DNA of 33,987 bases, taken from positions 1-33,987 of the forward strand of contig QHTZ01000104.1 in NCBI GenBank assembly GCA_003221005.1, in the 5' to 3' direction. Shown piece after piece: positions 17,218 through 24,347 of the stretch. Source of the stretch: Gemmatimonadota bacterium. GTDB lineage: Bacteria; Gemmatimonadota; Gemmatimonadetes; Gemmatimonadales; GWC2-71-9. Position 1 is the first letter of the stretch; each line of letters opens with the position of its first letter. The position numbers and the translations under genes are program-made. The notes below the pieces were generated by a model. That model was not told the DNA's origin. It saw only the letters and a program-made list of their open reading frames with translations, and did not search any database.

Positions 17218-18095
17218 GCGCGCGGCGCCCCTCCGGGGTCCTCGCCCCCGTCACCACTCCCTTCGATTCGGCCACGGGCGACGTGGCGCCCCTGCACCTC
17301 AAGCGCAACGTCGCGACGCTGCTGGCCGCTGGGCTCGACGGGATCGTGGTGTCCGGCTCAACGGGCGAAGCCGCCGCGCTCGACGCTGACGAGCAGCGGC
17401 TGCTGATCGGGACAGTGCGGGAGCAGCTGCCGGACCGCACCTGGCTGGTGGCGGGCGCCGGGGGGGAATCCACACGACAGGCGGTGGCGCTGTCAAAGGC
17501 CGCCGCCCTCGAAGGTGCCGATGCGGTTCTCGTCCGGCCACCCGCCTACTTCGCCGCCGCGACCACGCCCGCGACGCTCGTCGACCACTACCGGGCCCTG
17601 GCCGACGCGAGCCCTGTGCCGGTCCTGATCTACAACATCCCCAAGTACACGCACCTGCCCCTCGCCGCCGGACTGCTCCGACAGCTCGCCGACCACGAGA
17701 ACATCGTCGGGGTCAAGGACTCTTCCGGCGACGCCAAGAACCTCGCTGCCTACCGGGACGCCGTGCCGGAGTGGTCGGTGCTCGTGGGGTCGGGTTCTCT
17801 GCTGTACGCGGCGCTCGAAATGGGCTGCGAGGGCGGGATCCTTGCGGTGGCGTGCTTTGCCGCGGCGCTGTGCGCCGAGGTCTATACGGCGTTCCACTGC
17901 GGCAACCGCGAGCGCGCCGGCGCGCTCCAGCAGCGGCTCGCGCCGCTCGACCGGGAGATCGTCGGCAAGTTCGGGCCCGCTGGCGTCAAGGCGGCGATGG
18001 ATGCCGTGGGCCTGTATGGCGGGCCATGCCGGCCGCCGCTCGCGCCCGTGTCGCTGGCGGAACGGGAGCGGCTCGGGCGGCTGCTCGCGGCGTGA
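17214..18095 (+). CDS. DapA/N-acetylneuraminate lyase family aldolase
   Basis: TIM-barrel class I aldolase forming a Schiff base. The lysine is K168 in GVKDSSGD and the tyrosine Y140 in IYNIPKYT. The substrate carboxylate loop is GSTGEA (48-53). It has 293 residues, the family norm. The family includes dihydrodipicolinate synthase, 4-hydroxy-2-oxoglutarate aldolase and sugar-acid aldolases. No lysine genes are nearby, so I do not assign dapA. The start is GTG 17214, overlapping the PilT-like stop by 4 nt, and it is coupled to the next gene by GTGA as well. Confidence 0.93.
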   Translation: MSARRPSGVLAPVTTPFDSATGDVAPLHLKRNVATLLAAGLDGIVVSGSTGEAAALDADEQRLLIGTVREQLPDRTWLVAGAGGESTRQAVALSKAAALEGADAVLVRPPAYFAAATTPATLVDHYRALADASPVPVLIYNIPKYTHLPLAAGLLRQLADHENIVGVKDSSGDAKNLAAYRDAVPEWSVLVGSGSLLYAALEMGCEGGILAVACFAAALCAEVYTAFHCGNRERAGALQQRLAPLDREIVGKFGPAGVKAAMDAVGLYGGPCRPPLAPVSLAERERLGRLLAA

Positions 18096-19174
18096 ACGAA
18101 TACCGGCGGGTGCTGGCCGACCTCGCCGCGCCGCGCCTCGTCGGATCGCCCCACCACGCTCGCGCCCGCGAGCTGCTGCGGGCCGAGCTTGACCGGCGGG
18201 GCTACGTCGTCCTGGAGCACCAGTTTCCCGTCGTGCCGCCGGGCCGCCTCGCGGGGCCGATATACGCGGGCGGTGCTCTCGTCTGGGCGTCGATCACAGT
18301 CGCGCTCCTCGGAGCGTCGTCCGCCCACGCGGCGGCCGGCATGCTGCTGGCGGCGCTGTTGGTCGGCGGCGTCGTGCGGGTCGCGCGGGGGATGGGCGCG
18401 GCAGCCGTCGGCGTCAACCTCATCGGCGTCCGCGCGCGCGCGCGCGTGGCGGTGTGGCTCGCTGCGCACTACGATTCGAAGGGACAACCCCTCTCGATGG
18501 CGACGCGGCTGCTGGGCGTGGGGGTGGCGGTCATTGGTGCACTCGCGCTCGTGCTCGTCGCGGCGGCTCGGCTGACAGGAGCGGAGTGGAGCCGTCCGGT
18601 CGAGCTGCTGCTCGCCGCACCGGCCCTCGGCGGCGGTCTGCTCCTGCTTCAGAATCGCGCCACGAACGGCTCTCCCGGAGCGGTGGATAACGCTTCGGCC
18701 CTCGTGACTGTGCTCGCGATCCTGGACCGGCTGCCCGGCGATGCGCCTGTCGGAGTCCTGTTTCCTGACGCAGAGGAGTACGGGCTGCTGGGCGCGAGCG
18801 CGCTCGCGCGCGAGCGCGCCAACCTGTTCGATGGCACCGTCGTGCTCAATCTCGACGGCATCGACGACGACGGGTCCACGCTGTGCGTGGCGCACCGCGC
18901 CGGCCCGACGGTGGACGCGGTCGCGACCGGGCTCGGCGCGCGCCGCCGGCGCTTCCTGCCAGTGGTGGTGGACGGGTGGGCATTCGCGCGGGTGGCGCGG
19001 GAGTGCGCGACCATCATGCGGGGCGGCTGGCGTACGGCGGCGGTGGTTCATACTGCACGCGACACAGCGGACCGATTGACACTGGAGGGGGTTCGAGCGG
19101 TCTCGGCCGCGGTCGCCGCTGTTCTCGGGACAGTTCCTACGCTCACGGGCGGGCTCGGCGCCGCGCAGCGCTGA
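18092..19174 (+). CDS. M28-family zinc aminopeptidase with membrane-segment insertion
   Basis: Di-zinc peptidase of family M28. Candidate ligands are all visible: H126/D128 (AAHYDSKGQ), D199 (GAVDNASA), E228/E229 (DAEEYGLLGA), D255 (NLDGID) and H320 (VVHTARDT). Two hydrophobic segments (about 58-76, 80-98) precede the first ligand, and two more (about 140-160, 168-187) lie between the first and second. The catalytic site is thus interleaved with four predicted membrane helices. It has 360 residues from GTG 18092 (GTGA overlap). It is the last gene of the trpS chain, and the terminator at 19225 follows. Confidence 0.9.
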   Translation: MNEYRRVLADLAAPRLVGSPHHARARELLRAELDRRGYVVLEHQFPVVPPGRLAGPIYAGGALVWASITVALLGASSAHAAAGMLLAALLVGGVVRVARGMGAAAVGVNLIGVRARARVAVWLAAHYDSKGQPLSMATRLLGVGVAVIGALALVLVAAARLTGAEWSRPVELLLAAPALGGGLLLLQNRATNGSPGAVDNASALVTVLAILDRLPGDAPVGVLFPDAEEYGLLGASALARERANLFDGTVVLNLDGIDDDGSTLCVAHRAGPTVDAVATGLGARRRRFLPVVVDGWAFARVARECATIMRGGWRTAAVVHTARDTADRLTLEGVRAVSAAVAAVLGTVPTLTGGLGAAQR

Positions 19175-19178
19175 AGCG

Positions 19179-19207
19179 TTGACGGAGGCTGGTCCCGGGT
19201 CTACCTT
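19179..19207 (+). promoter_or_regulatory. Putative sigma-70-type promoter upstream of purA
   Basis: TTGACG (19179-19184), exact 17-nt spacer, TACCTT (19202-19207). Transcription would start near 19214, upstream of the hairpin at 19225-19250 and 54 nt before the purA ATG. Confidence 0.45.
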
Positions 19208-19224
19208 CCCTCAGAGGATACTCG

Positions 19225-19250
19225 AACGCCCCGCTCGTCGGGGCGTTTTT
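19225..19250 (+). terminator. Intrinsic terminator (or attenuator in the purA leader)
   Basis: Nine-pair stem AACGCCCCG/CGGGGCGTT with loop CTCGT, followed by a T-run (19246-19250). It lies after the M28 peptidase stop and before purA. If the promoter at 19179 is real, the hairpin sits inside the purA leader. Confidence 0.85.
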
Positions 19251-19267
19251 GCTGGGGTGGGGGTGTC

Positions 19268-20548
19268 ATGTTCGGACCGAAAACCCACTGTGTGGTGGTG
19301 GTCGGCGCCCAATGGGGCGACGAGGGCAAGGGCAAGATCGTCGACGTGCTCGCCGAGCGCGCCGACCTCGTCGTACGCTACCAGGGCGGCGCCAACGCCG
19401 GGCACACCGTGGACACGGGCGCCGGCGAGTTCGTGTTGCACCAGATCCCCTCGGGGATTATCCAGGGCGCGGTGTGCCTCGTCGGAAATGGGGTCGCGCT
19501 CGATCCGGAGACGTTCTTCACCGAGCTCGACGCGCTGGAATCGCGCGGCGTGCGGACCGACCACAAGCTGTACGTCTCCGACCGTGCGCACCTCACCCTG
19601 CCGTACCACAAGCTGCTGGACCGCGCGCGCGAGCGCCGCGAGCAGATCGGCACCACAGGTCGTGGCATCGGGCCGACGTACGAAGACAAGTACGGCCGCC
19701 GGGGGATCCGTGTGGGCGACCTGCGCCACCTGGGCCGGGCGCGCGAGCTCGTGTGCGCGCGGGTGCAGGCGGCGAACGAATTCCTCGGCCTGCTCGGCGC
19801 GGCCGAGCGGGCAGACTCCGGTGAGCACGTCGGCCTGCTCGAGCGGCTGGCGCCCAGACTGCTCCCGATCGCGGTGGACGCGGGGCGCGTCGTGTACGAG
19901 GCGCTCCAGCGCGGCGAGTCGGTGCTGCTCGAGGGGGCCCAGGGCGCGTTGCTGGATGTGGACCATGGAACGTACCCCTACGTGACGTCGTCCCACACGA
20001 CGGCGGGGGGCGCGGCGGTGGGGGCGGGGATTGGGCCCACCGCCATCGACGCCGTGATGGGGGTCGTGAAGGCCTACACGACGCGGGTGGGAAACGGCCC
20101 GCTGCCGACGGAGGCGGAGCCCCCGGTGGCCGAGCGCCTGCGCGACCTGGGAGGAGAGTTCGGCGCCACGACGGGACGGCCGCGCCGCTGCGGGTGGTTC
20201 GACGCCGTCGTGGTGCGCTACGCCGTCCGGGTGAACGGCCTGACGGCGCTCGCGGTCACGAAGCTCGACGTGCTCGACTCTTTCTCCGAGATCCCGGTCT
20301 GCGTGGGTTACCGCCTCGAGGGCGAGCCACTCGACAACATGCCCGCCGAGGTCGAGCGCCTGGCCCGCGTGGAGCCGGTGTACGAGTGTCTGCCGGGCTG
20401 GAAGCGCCCGCTCAGTGGCATTCGGCGGCTCGCGGAGCTCCCCCCGGCGGCGCGCGCCTATCTGGACCGGCTTCAAGACCTCGCCGGGGCGCCGATCCAC
20501 TACGTGAGCGTCGGCACCCGGCGGGACCAGATCGTCGAAGTCCCATGA
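19268..20548 (+). CDS. purA: Adenylosuccinate synthetase
   Basis: First step from IMP to AMP: GTP-dependent ligation of aspartate to IMP. Motifs are GAQWGDEGKGKIVD (P-loop-like, residues 13-26), GGANAGHT, TTGRGIGPTYEDKYGRRGIR, HTTAGGAAVGAGIGP and GATTGRPRRCGWFDA. It has 426 residues, normal size. ATG 19268 is preceded by a G-rich GGGTGGGGG region and by the terminator-like hairpin 18 nt upstream. Its stop overlaps the ypdA start by 4 nt (ATGA). Confidence 0.98.
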   Translation: MFGPKTHCVVVVGAQWGDEGKGKIVDVLAERADLVVRYQGGANAGHTVDTGAGEFVLHQIPSGIIQGAVCLVGNGVALDPETFFTELDALESRGVRTDHKLYVSDRAHLTLPYHKLLDRARERREQIGTTGRGIGPTYEDKYGRRGIRVGDLRHLGRARELVCARVQAANEFLGLLGAAERADSGEHVGLLERLAPRLLPIAVDAGRVVYEALQRGESVLLEGAQGALLDVDHGTYPYVTSSHTTAGGAAVGAGIGPTAIDAVMGVVKAYTTRVGNGPLPTEAEPPVAERLRDLGGEFGATTGRPRRCGWFDAVVVRYAVRVNGLTALAVTKLDVLDSFSEIPVCVGYRLEGEPLDNMPAEVERLARVEPVYECLPGWKRPLSGIRRLAELPPAARAYLDRLQDLAGAPIHYVSVGTRRDQIVEVP

Positions 20549-21564
20549 GCCAGGGTGCGGCCCCGATGCTTGACCTCGCGGTGATCGGAGCCGGGCCGTG
20601 CGGCCTGGCGGTTGGTGTAGCCGCGAAGCGCAGTGGCCTCACCGCCGCGCTGTTCGACACGGGCTCCATCGTCTCGAGCCTGCTCCGCTATCCCCTGTAT
20701 ATGACGTTCTTCTCAACCCCTGAGCGGTTGGAGATCGCCGGCGTGCCGTTCGTCACGAGCGGCGAGAAGCCGACCCGACGCGAGGCGCTCACCTACTACC
20801 GAAAAGTGGCGGAATACTTTCAGCTCGATGTGCGGCAGTATCGCGAAGTCGTGCAGGTGCGGCGCACGGACGGTGGGTTCGAGCTCCTGGCCAGCCATCC
20901 GGGAACCCCGCCGGAGACGGTCGCGGCCCGGAACCTCGTGTATGCGACGGGATACTTCGAGTCCCCGAATCTGCTCGGCGTCCCCGGCGAGGACCTGCCC
21001 CATGTCTCTCACTTCTTCGTCGAGGCGCACCCCTACTGGCGGCAAAGTGTCGTGATCGTGGGGGGCGGGAACAGCGCGGTTGAGGCGGCACTCGAGCTGC
21101 ACCGGGTGGGCGCACGCGTGACTATCGTCCACTTCCTCGAACAGTTCGACCGGGGCGTCAAGTCGTGGGTCTTGCCGGACATCACGAACCGCGTGAAGGA
21201 CGGCAGCGTTGCCGTTCGGTGGCGCAGCCGCGTGGTCCGGATTGAGCCCGCGTGCGTCGTCATCCGGTCGGAGGGTGATGGCTCGAACGAGAGCCTCGCC
21301 GCGGATTTTGTCCTCGCGCTCACGGGGTACCGCGCCGATCAACGCCTGTTGCGCGCCGCGGGCGTGAGCATTGATGAGACGACCGGCGTGCCCAAGCACG
21401 TCGCGGGGACGATGGAGACGAACGTTCCCGGCATTTATATCGCCGGCGTGCTGTCGTGCGGCTACGACGCCAACCGAGTCTTCATCGAGAACGGCCGGGC
21501 GCACGGGGACCTGATTTGCGCCCATATCAAAGCAAAACCCCCCAGAGTTGCCCCTGGGGGGTGA
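20545..21564 (+). CDS. ypdA: YpdA-type putative bacilliredoxin (bacillithiol disulfide) reductase
   Basis: FAD- and NADPH-binding reductase family linked to reduction of bacillithiol disulfide. The FAD motif is AVIGAGPCGLAVG with C19 at the position of the YpdA conserved cysteine. The NADPH motif is VVIVGGGNSAVEAALE (about 170-185). LRYPLYMTFFSTPERLEIAGVPF is a typical YpdA segment, and YIAGVLSCGYDANRVFIENGR is near the end. It has 339 residues from ATG 20545. The last codons lie in a GC hairpin (21537-21562) whose U-tail faces the other strand. No bshABC genes are in view. Confidence 0.9.
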   Translation: MSQGAAPMLDLAVIGAGPCGLAVGVAAKRSGLTAALFDTGSIVSSLLRYPLYMTFFSTPERLEIAGVPFVTSGEKPTRREALTYYRKVAEYFQLDVRQYREVVQVRRTDGGFELLASHPGTPPETVAARNLVYATGYFESPNLLGVPGEDLPHVSHFFVEAHPYWRQSVVIVGGGNSAVEAALELHRVGARVTIVHFLEQFDRGVKSWVLPDITNRVKDGSVAVRWRSRVVRIEPACVVIRSEGDGSNESLAADFVLALTGYRADQRLLRAAGVSIDETTGVPKHVAGTMETNVPGIYIAGVLSCGYDANRVFIENGRAHGDLICAHIKAKPPRVAPGG

Positions 21565-21634
21565 TCGCCTGCCCGACATCGTGCGCCCTAGAACCCGATG
21601 TGAGCGAGACGAAAGTCGCTGCTTGGGGCGCCAT
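21527..21634 (-). other. Possible 35-codon small ORF in the riboswitch RNA
   Basis: ATG at 21634 directly after the terminator-like hairpin, open to a TGA at 21529-21527 within the U-tail of the final terminator. The product would start MAPQAATFVSL. No ribosome-binding site is seen, and the region is dense in hairpins, so a non-coding reading is at least as likely. Listed because it is the only reading frame downstream of the aptamer. Confidence 0.2.
21534..21562 (-). terminator. Intrinsic terminator of the minus-strand RNA
   Basis: Nine-pair stem ACCCCCCAG/CTGGGGGGT (21537-21545 with 21554-21562) and an 8-nt loop. On the minus strand it is followed by TTTTGCTTT. On the + strand no T-run follows, so it ends minus-strand transcripts better than ypdA. 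It overlaps the last codons of ypdA. Confidence 0.8.
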
Positions 21635-21638
21635 GCAA

Positions 21639-21674
21639 AGCGGCCCCGCGCTCTCTCAAGGGCGTGGGGCCGCT
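21639..21674 (-). terminator. Terminator-like hairpin, candidate riboswitch expression platform
   Basis: On the minus strand AGCGGCCCC (21674-21666) pairs with GGGGCCGCT (21647-21639), with a further CGC/GCG pair inside and TTTG after. The upstream GGCAGC (21677-21672) can instead pair with GCTGCC (21689-21684) of the aptamer P1. Folding of the aptamer and of the hairpin could therefore be linked. Confidence 0.6.
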
Positions 21675-21678
21675 GCCG

Positions 21679-21762
21679 ACTCTGGCAGCTGGGCTGTCTC
21701 GTTCCGCGAGACCCCTTGGCTTTGCGCCCCGTCGTCACCGACGGTTTGCCCTTGAACAGAGT
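21679..21762 (-). ncRNA. c-di-GMP-I (GEMM) riboswitch aptamer
   Basis: Read on the minus strand, the consensus elements occur in order. ACTCTG (21762-21757) pairs with CAGAGT (21684-21679) to form P1. GGGCAAACC follows, with the G equivalent to Vc2 G20. Next come the P2 hairpin CCGTCG-GTGA-CGACGG with a GNRA tetraloop, GCGCAAAGCC with the intercalating A (A47 equivalent), the P3 hairpin GTCTCG-CGGAA-CGAGAC, and AGCCCAGCTGCC closing P1. A guanine at the G20 position favours c-di-GMP over cGAMP by the known specificity rule. The match comes from remembered consensus and not from a covariance search. Confidence 0.88.
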
Positions 21763-21779
21763 GAACCGCGGGTGAATCA

Positions 21780-21796
21780 GGCAAGAACAGTGCCGA
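21780..21796 (-). promoter_or_regulatory. Sigma-54 (-24/-12) promoter of the riboswitch RNA
   Basis: Minus strand reads CGGCAC-TGTTC-TTGCC: GG at 21794-21793 and GC at 21782-21781 with the exact 10-nt spacing of GGCACNNNNNTTGC. The predicted start near 21770 is 8 nt before the aptamer P1. Enhancer-binding sites were not identified. Confidence 0.65.
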
Positions 21797-21884
21797 GTCA
21801 GTAATGCACGTCACAGTGCGGAGATTTCATAGGTGCGCACGAATAGGCGTATAGCATTATGCGTCATTTAGCGCATTGTGCGGC

Positions 21885-22967
21885 ATGACGATGGTTGTCT
21901 TGGTCGCTCCTGCAGCATTCAAGGGATCACTTGGCCCTCGCCAAGTAGCGGACGCCCTCGCCGCTGGCGTGCGCCTAGCTGTCCCGGATGCGCGGGTGCT
22001 CCACTGCCCGATCTCGGACGGCGGCGACGGCCTCCTCGAGGCGGTCCTCCCTCCGGAGTCGCTCCGCGAGCGCGTGGCCGTCACGGGGCCGCTCGGTTCC
22101 AAGGTCGAGGGCCTGCTGGGGTGGCTCGACAGTGACACGGCGATGTTCGAAAGCGCGACTGCCTGCGGGATCGCGCTGCTGCGGCCAGATCAGCTCGACC
22201 CCCTCCATACAACCACGCGTGGCGTAGGCGAGCTCATTTGGGAAGCGGTCGATCGCGGCGCCAAGACGGTAGTCGTGGGGCTCGGTGGCTCGGCTACGGT
22301 CGACGGGGGCACGGGCGCCGCCCGGGGGCTGGGATGGACTCTGCGCGATGACTCCGGAACGCCGTTGCCGGAGGGCGGGAGCTCGCTGCGCGGCCTCGCG
22401 AGCTTGGACGGGGGGTGGGGGCTTGCCGCCCAGGTGGTGGCGCTCGCGGATGTGACGACGCCGCTCACCGGGGTGGAGGGCGCGGCACCGGTGTTCGGGC
22501 CCCAGAAGGGGGCCACGCCCGAGGGGGTGGCGCAGCTGGCTGCGGGGCTCGAGGTGCTGGCGGCGCATTTCGCTCGCCTCGACCGCGCCGACCTCGCCAC
22601 CCTGCCCGGGGGTGGAGCGGCCGGGGGCCTCGGGGCTGGGCTTGCCTTCTTCGCCAGGGCACAGCTCGTCCAGGGCGCCGACTGGGTGCTCGAGCGGGTC
22701 GGATTCGACGCTGCGCTGGCCAAGGCCGACTTGCTGATCACGGGGGAGGGCTCGTTCGACCGCACGTCACTCGTGGGGAAGGCGTCGGGGGTTGTGCTGC
22801 GGCGCGGGCAGGCGGCGAGGAAACGCGTAGCCGTGGTCGCGGGGAGGGTCGAGGGTCTGATCGGCGTGCACGCGCTCGACGGTGAGGGGCGGACGCTCGA
22901 TGCCCGGGGGATTGCCGAGCTCGCCGCGCGCGTCACGCGCGAGGCGTTCGGGTTGCCGGCGCCCTAG
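21885..22967 (+). CDS. glxK: Glycerate kinase (GlxK/GarK family)
   Basis: ATP-dependent kinase giving 2-phosphoglycerate (or 3-phosphoglycerate) from D-glycerate. Family signatures are VLVAPAAFKGSLGPRQVADALAAG at the start, CPISDGGDGLLEAV, VVGLGGSATVDGGTGAARGLGW and GGGAAGGLGAGLAFF, then ADLLITGEGSFDRTSLVGKASGVV. It has 360 residues from ATG 21885. ATG 21891 and TTG 21876 are alternatives, and no ribosome site decides between them. It is next to glyS but not obviously coupled. Confidence 0.93.
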   Translation: MTMVVLVAPAAFKGSLGPRQVADALAAGVRLAVPDARVLHCPISDGGDGLLEAVLPPESLRERVAVTGPLGSKVEGLLGWLDSDTAMFESATACGIALLRPDQLDPLHTTTRGVGELIWEAVDRGAKTVVVGLGGSATVDGGTGAARGLGWTLRDDSGTPLPEGGSSLRGLASLDGGWGLAAQVVALADVTTPLTGVEGAAPVFGPQKGATPEGVAQLAAGLEVLAAHFARLDRADLATLPGGGAAGGLGAGLAFFARAQLVQGADWVLERVGFDAALAKADLLITGEGSFDRTSLVGKASGVVLRRGQAARKRVAVVAGRVEGLIGVHALDGEGRTLDARGIAELAARVTREAFGLPAP

Positions 22968-22982
22968 CGGCGTCCCTATCTT
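22953..22982 (+). promoter_or_regulatory. Putative promoter of glyS
   Basis: TTGCCG (22953-22958), 18-nt spacer, TATCTT (22977-22982). The -10 box is 9 nt before ATG 22992, so an mRNA with little or no leader is predicted. Confidence 0.4.
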
Positions 22983-22991
22983 CCCGCCCTT

Positions 22992-24332
22992 ATGCCCGGA
23001 GATGACGGTGTGATGGAGAAGCTCGTGTCGCTCGCCAAGCGGCGCGGGTTCGTGTTCCAGTCCTCTGAGATCTACGGCGGCCTGGGCTCGGTGTGGGACT
23101 ACGGGCCCCTGGGCGTCGAGCTGAAGAAGAACGTCAAGGAGCGCTGGTGGCGCTCGATGGTGCACGAGCGCGAGGACATCGAAGGACTGGACGCGGCCAT
23201 CCTCATGCACCCCAAGGTGTGGGAGGCGTCCGGGCACGTCGCCGGATTCACGGACCCCCTGGTGGACTGCAAGCACTGCAAGAACCGGTTCCGCGCGGAC
23301 GATCCCCGCATCAAGGGAACTCCGGGCCAGCCGGACGCGCAGTGCCCGGTGTGCGGCTCCCGAGGCACACTGACGCCGCCGCGGATGTTCAATCTCATGT
23401 TCAAGACGTTCATGGGGCCGGTCGAGGAGGCCGCCGCGGTCGTGTACCTCCGGCCCGAGACGGCGCAGGGGATCTACGTCAACTATCTGAATGTGCTCCA
23501 ATCCTCCCGGCAGAAGATCCCGTTCGGGATCGCCCAGCTCGGCAAGGCGTTCCGGAACGAGATCACGCCCGGCAACTTCACGTTTCGGACGCGCGAGTTC
23601 GAGCAGATGGAGATGCAGTTCTTCGTGAAGCCGGGGAGCGACGGCGAGTGGTTCGAATTCTGGCGGCACGAGCGCATGAAATGGCTCGTGGGGCTGGGGC
23701 TGCGCCCGGAGAAGCTGCGGTTTCATCAGCACACGCGCGAGGAGCTGGCGCACTACGCCAAGGATGCCTACGACATCCAGTACGAGTTCCCGTTCGGCTG
23801 GAACGAATTCGAGGGCATCCACAACCGCACCGACTTCGACCTGTCGCGACACCAGCAGTTCTCGGGCAAGAAGCTCGAGTACCTGGACCCTGCGACGCAC
23901 GAGCGGTTCATCCCCTATGTGGTCGAGACGTCGGCCGGGGCGGACCGCACGACGCTGGCGCTGCTGTGCGACGCCTACCGCGAGCAGGAGGTGGCAGGGG
24001 AGAAGCGGGTGGTGCTGCAGCTCCATCCGGCGCTGGCGCCGCTCAAGGCGGCCATCTTCCCGCTCGTGAACAAGGACGGGATGCCGGAGCTCGCGCGGCG
24101 GATCTTCGACGACCTGCGGGGACGCTTCAACGTCTTCTACGACGACTCCGGCTCGATCGGCCGCCGCTACCGCCGCCAGGATGAAGCGGGCACTCCTTTC
24201 GGGATTACGATCGACGGCCAGTCGGTCGCCCAGGATGGGACGGTGACCGTGCGGGACCGGGATACCTTGCAGCAGGAACGCGTCGCCGGGGAGCGGCTCG
24301 CCGGGTATCTCGCGGAGAAGCTCAGGACGTGA
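22992..24332 (+). CDS. glyS: Glycyl-tRNA synthetase, homodimeric class II type
   Basis: Charges tRNA-Gly; this is the alpha2 (eukaryotic/archaeal-like) form and not the alpha2beta2 form. Signatures are [29 protein letters not shown], motif 2 [25 protein letters not shown], and the C-terminal anticodon-binding domain ([30 protein letters not shown]). A zinc-type pair C93/C96 and C118/C121 lies in the insertion. It has 446 residues from ATG 22992. ATG 23013 (MEKLVSL) with GGAG 11 nt upstream is a good alternative and fits the family N-terminus better. Confidence 0.97.
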   Translation: MPGDDGVMEKLVSLAKRRGFVFQSSEIYGGLGSVWDYGPLGVELKKNVKERWWRSMVHEREDIEGLDAAILMHPKVWEASGHVAGFTDPLVDCKHCKNRFRADDPRIKGTPGQPDAQCPVCGSRGTLTPPRMFNLMFKTFMGPVEEAAAVVYLRPETAQGIYVNYLNVLQSSRQKIPFGIAQLGKAFRNEITPGNFTFRTREFEQMEMQFFVKPGSDGEWFEFWRHERMKWLVGLGLRPEKLRFHQHTREELAHYAKDAYDIQYEFPFGWNEFEGIHNRTDFDLSRHQQFSGKKLEYLDPATHERFIPYVVETSAGADRTTLALLCDAYREQEVAGEKRVVLQLHPALAPLKAAIFPLVNKDGMPELARRIFDDLRGRFNVFYDDSGSIGRRYRRQDEAGTPFGITIDGQSVAQDGTVTVRDRDTLQQERVAGERLAGYLAEKLRT

Positions 24333-24347
24333 CGGCCTCGTCCCGTC

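Larger units (their letters stand above)
21565..21884. other. Gene-free stretch between ypdA and glycerate kinase
   Basis: 320 bases with no credible + strand gene. On the minus strand it contains the sigma-54 promoter, the c-di-GMP aptamer, the terminator-like hairpin and two smaller hairpins (AGCGA/TCGCT at about 21603-21620; ACATCG/CGATGT at about 21577-21602). The part next to glycerate kinase (about 21800-21884) is AT-richer than its surroundings and presumably holds that gene's promoter, but I find no convincing -35/-10 pair. Confidence 0.7.

Noticed and set aside
18428..18447. Alternating CG tract in the M28 gene considered as regulatory Z-DNA
   Set aside because: It encodes an Arg/Ala run in frame and is expected at this GC content.
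21537..21562. Hairpin taken as terminator of ypdA on the + strand
   Set aside because: No T-run follows on the + strand; the U-tail is on the minus strand, so it fits the minus RNA better. It may still slow + strand transcription.
21679..21762. Riboswitch considered as cGAMP-type or as + strand leader of glycerate kinase
   Set aside because: The G20-equivalent is guanine, and the consensus elements read only on the minus strand, pointing away from glycerate kinase.
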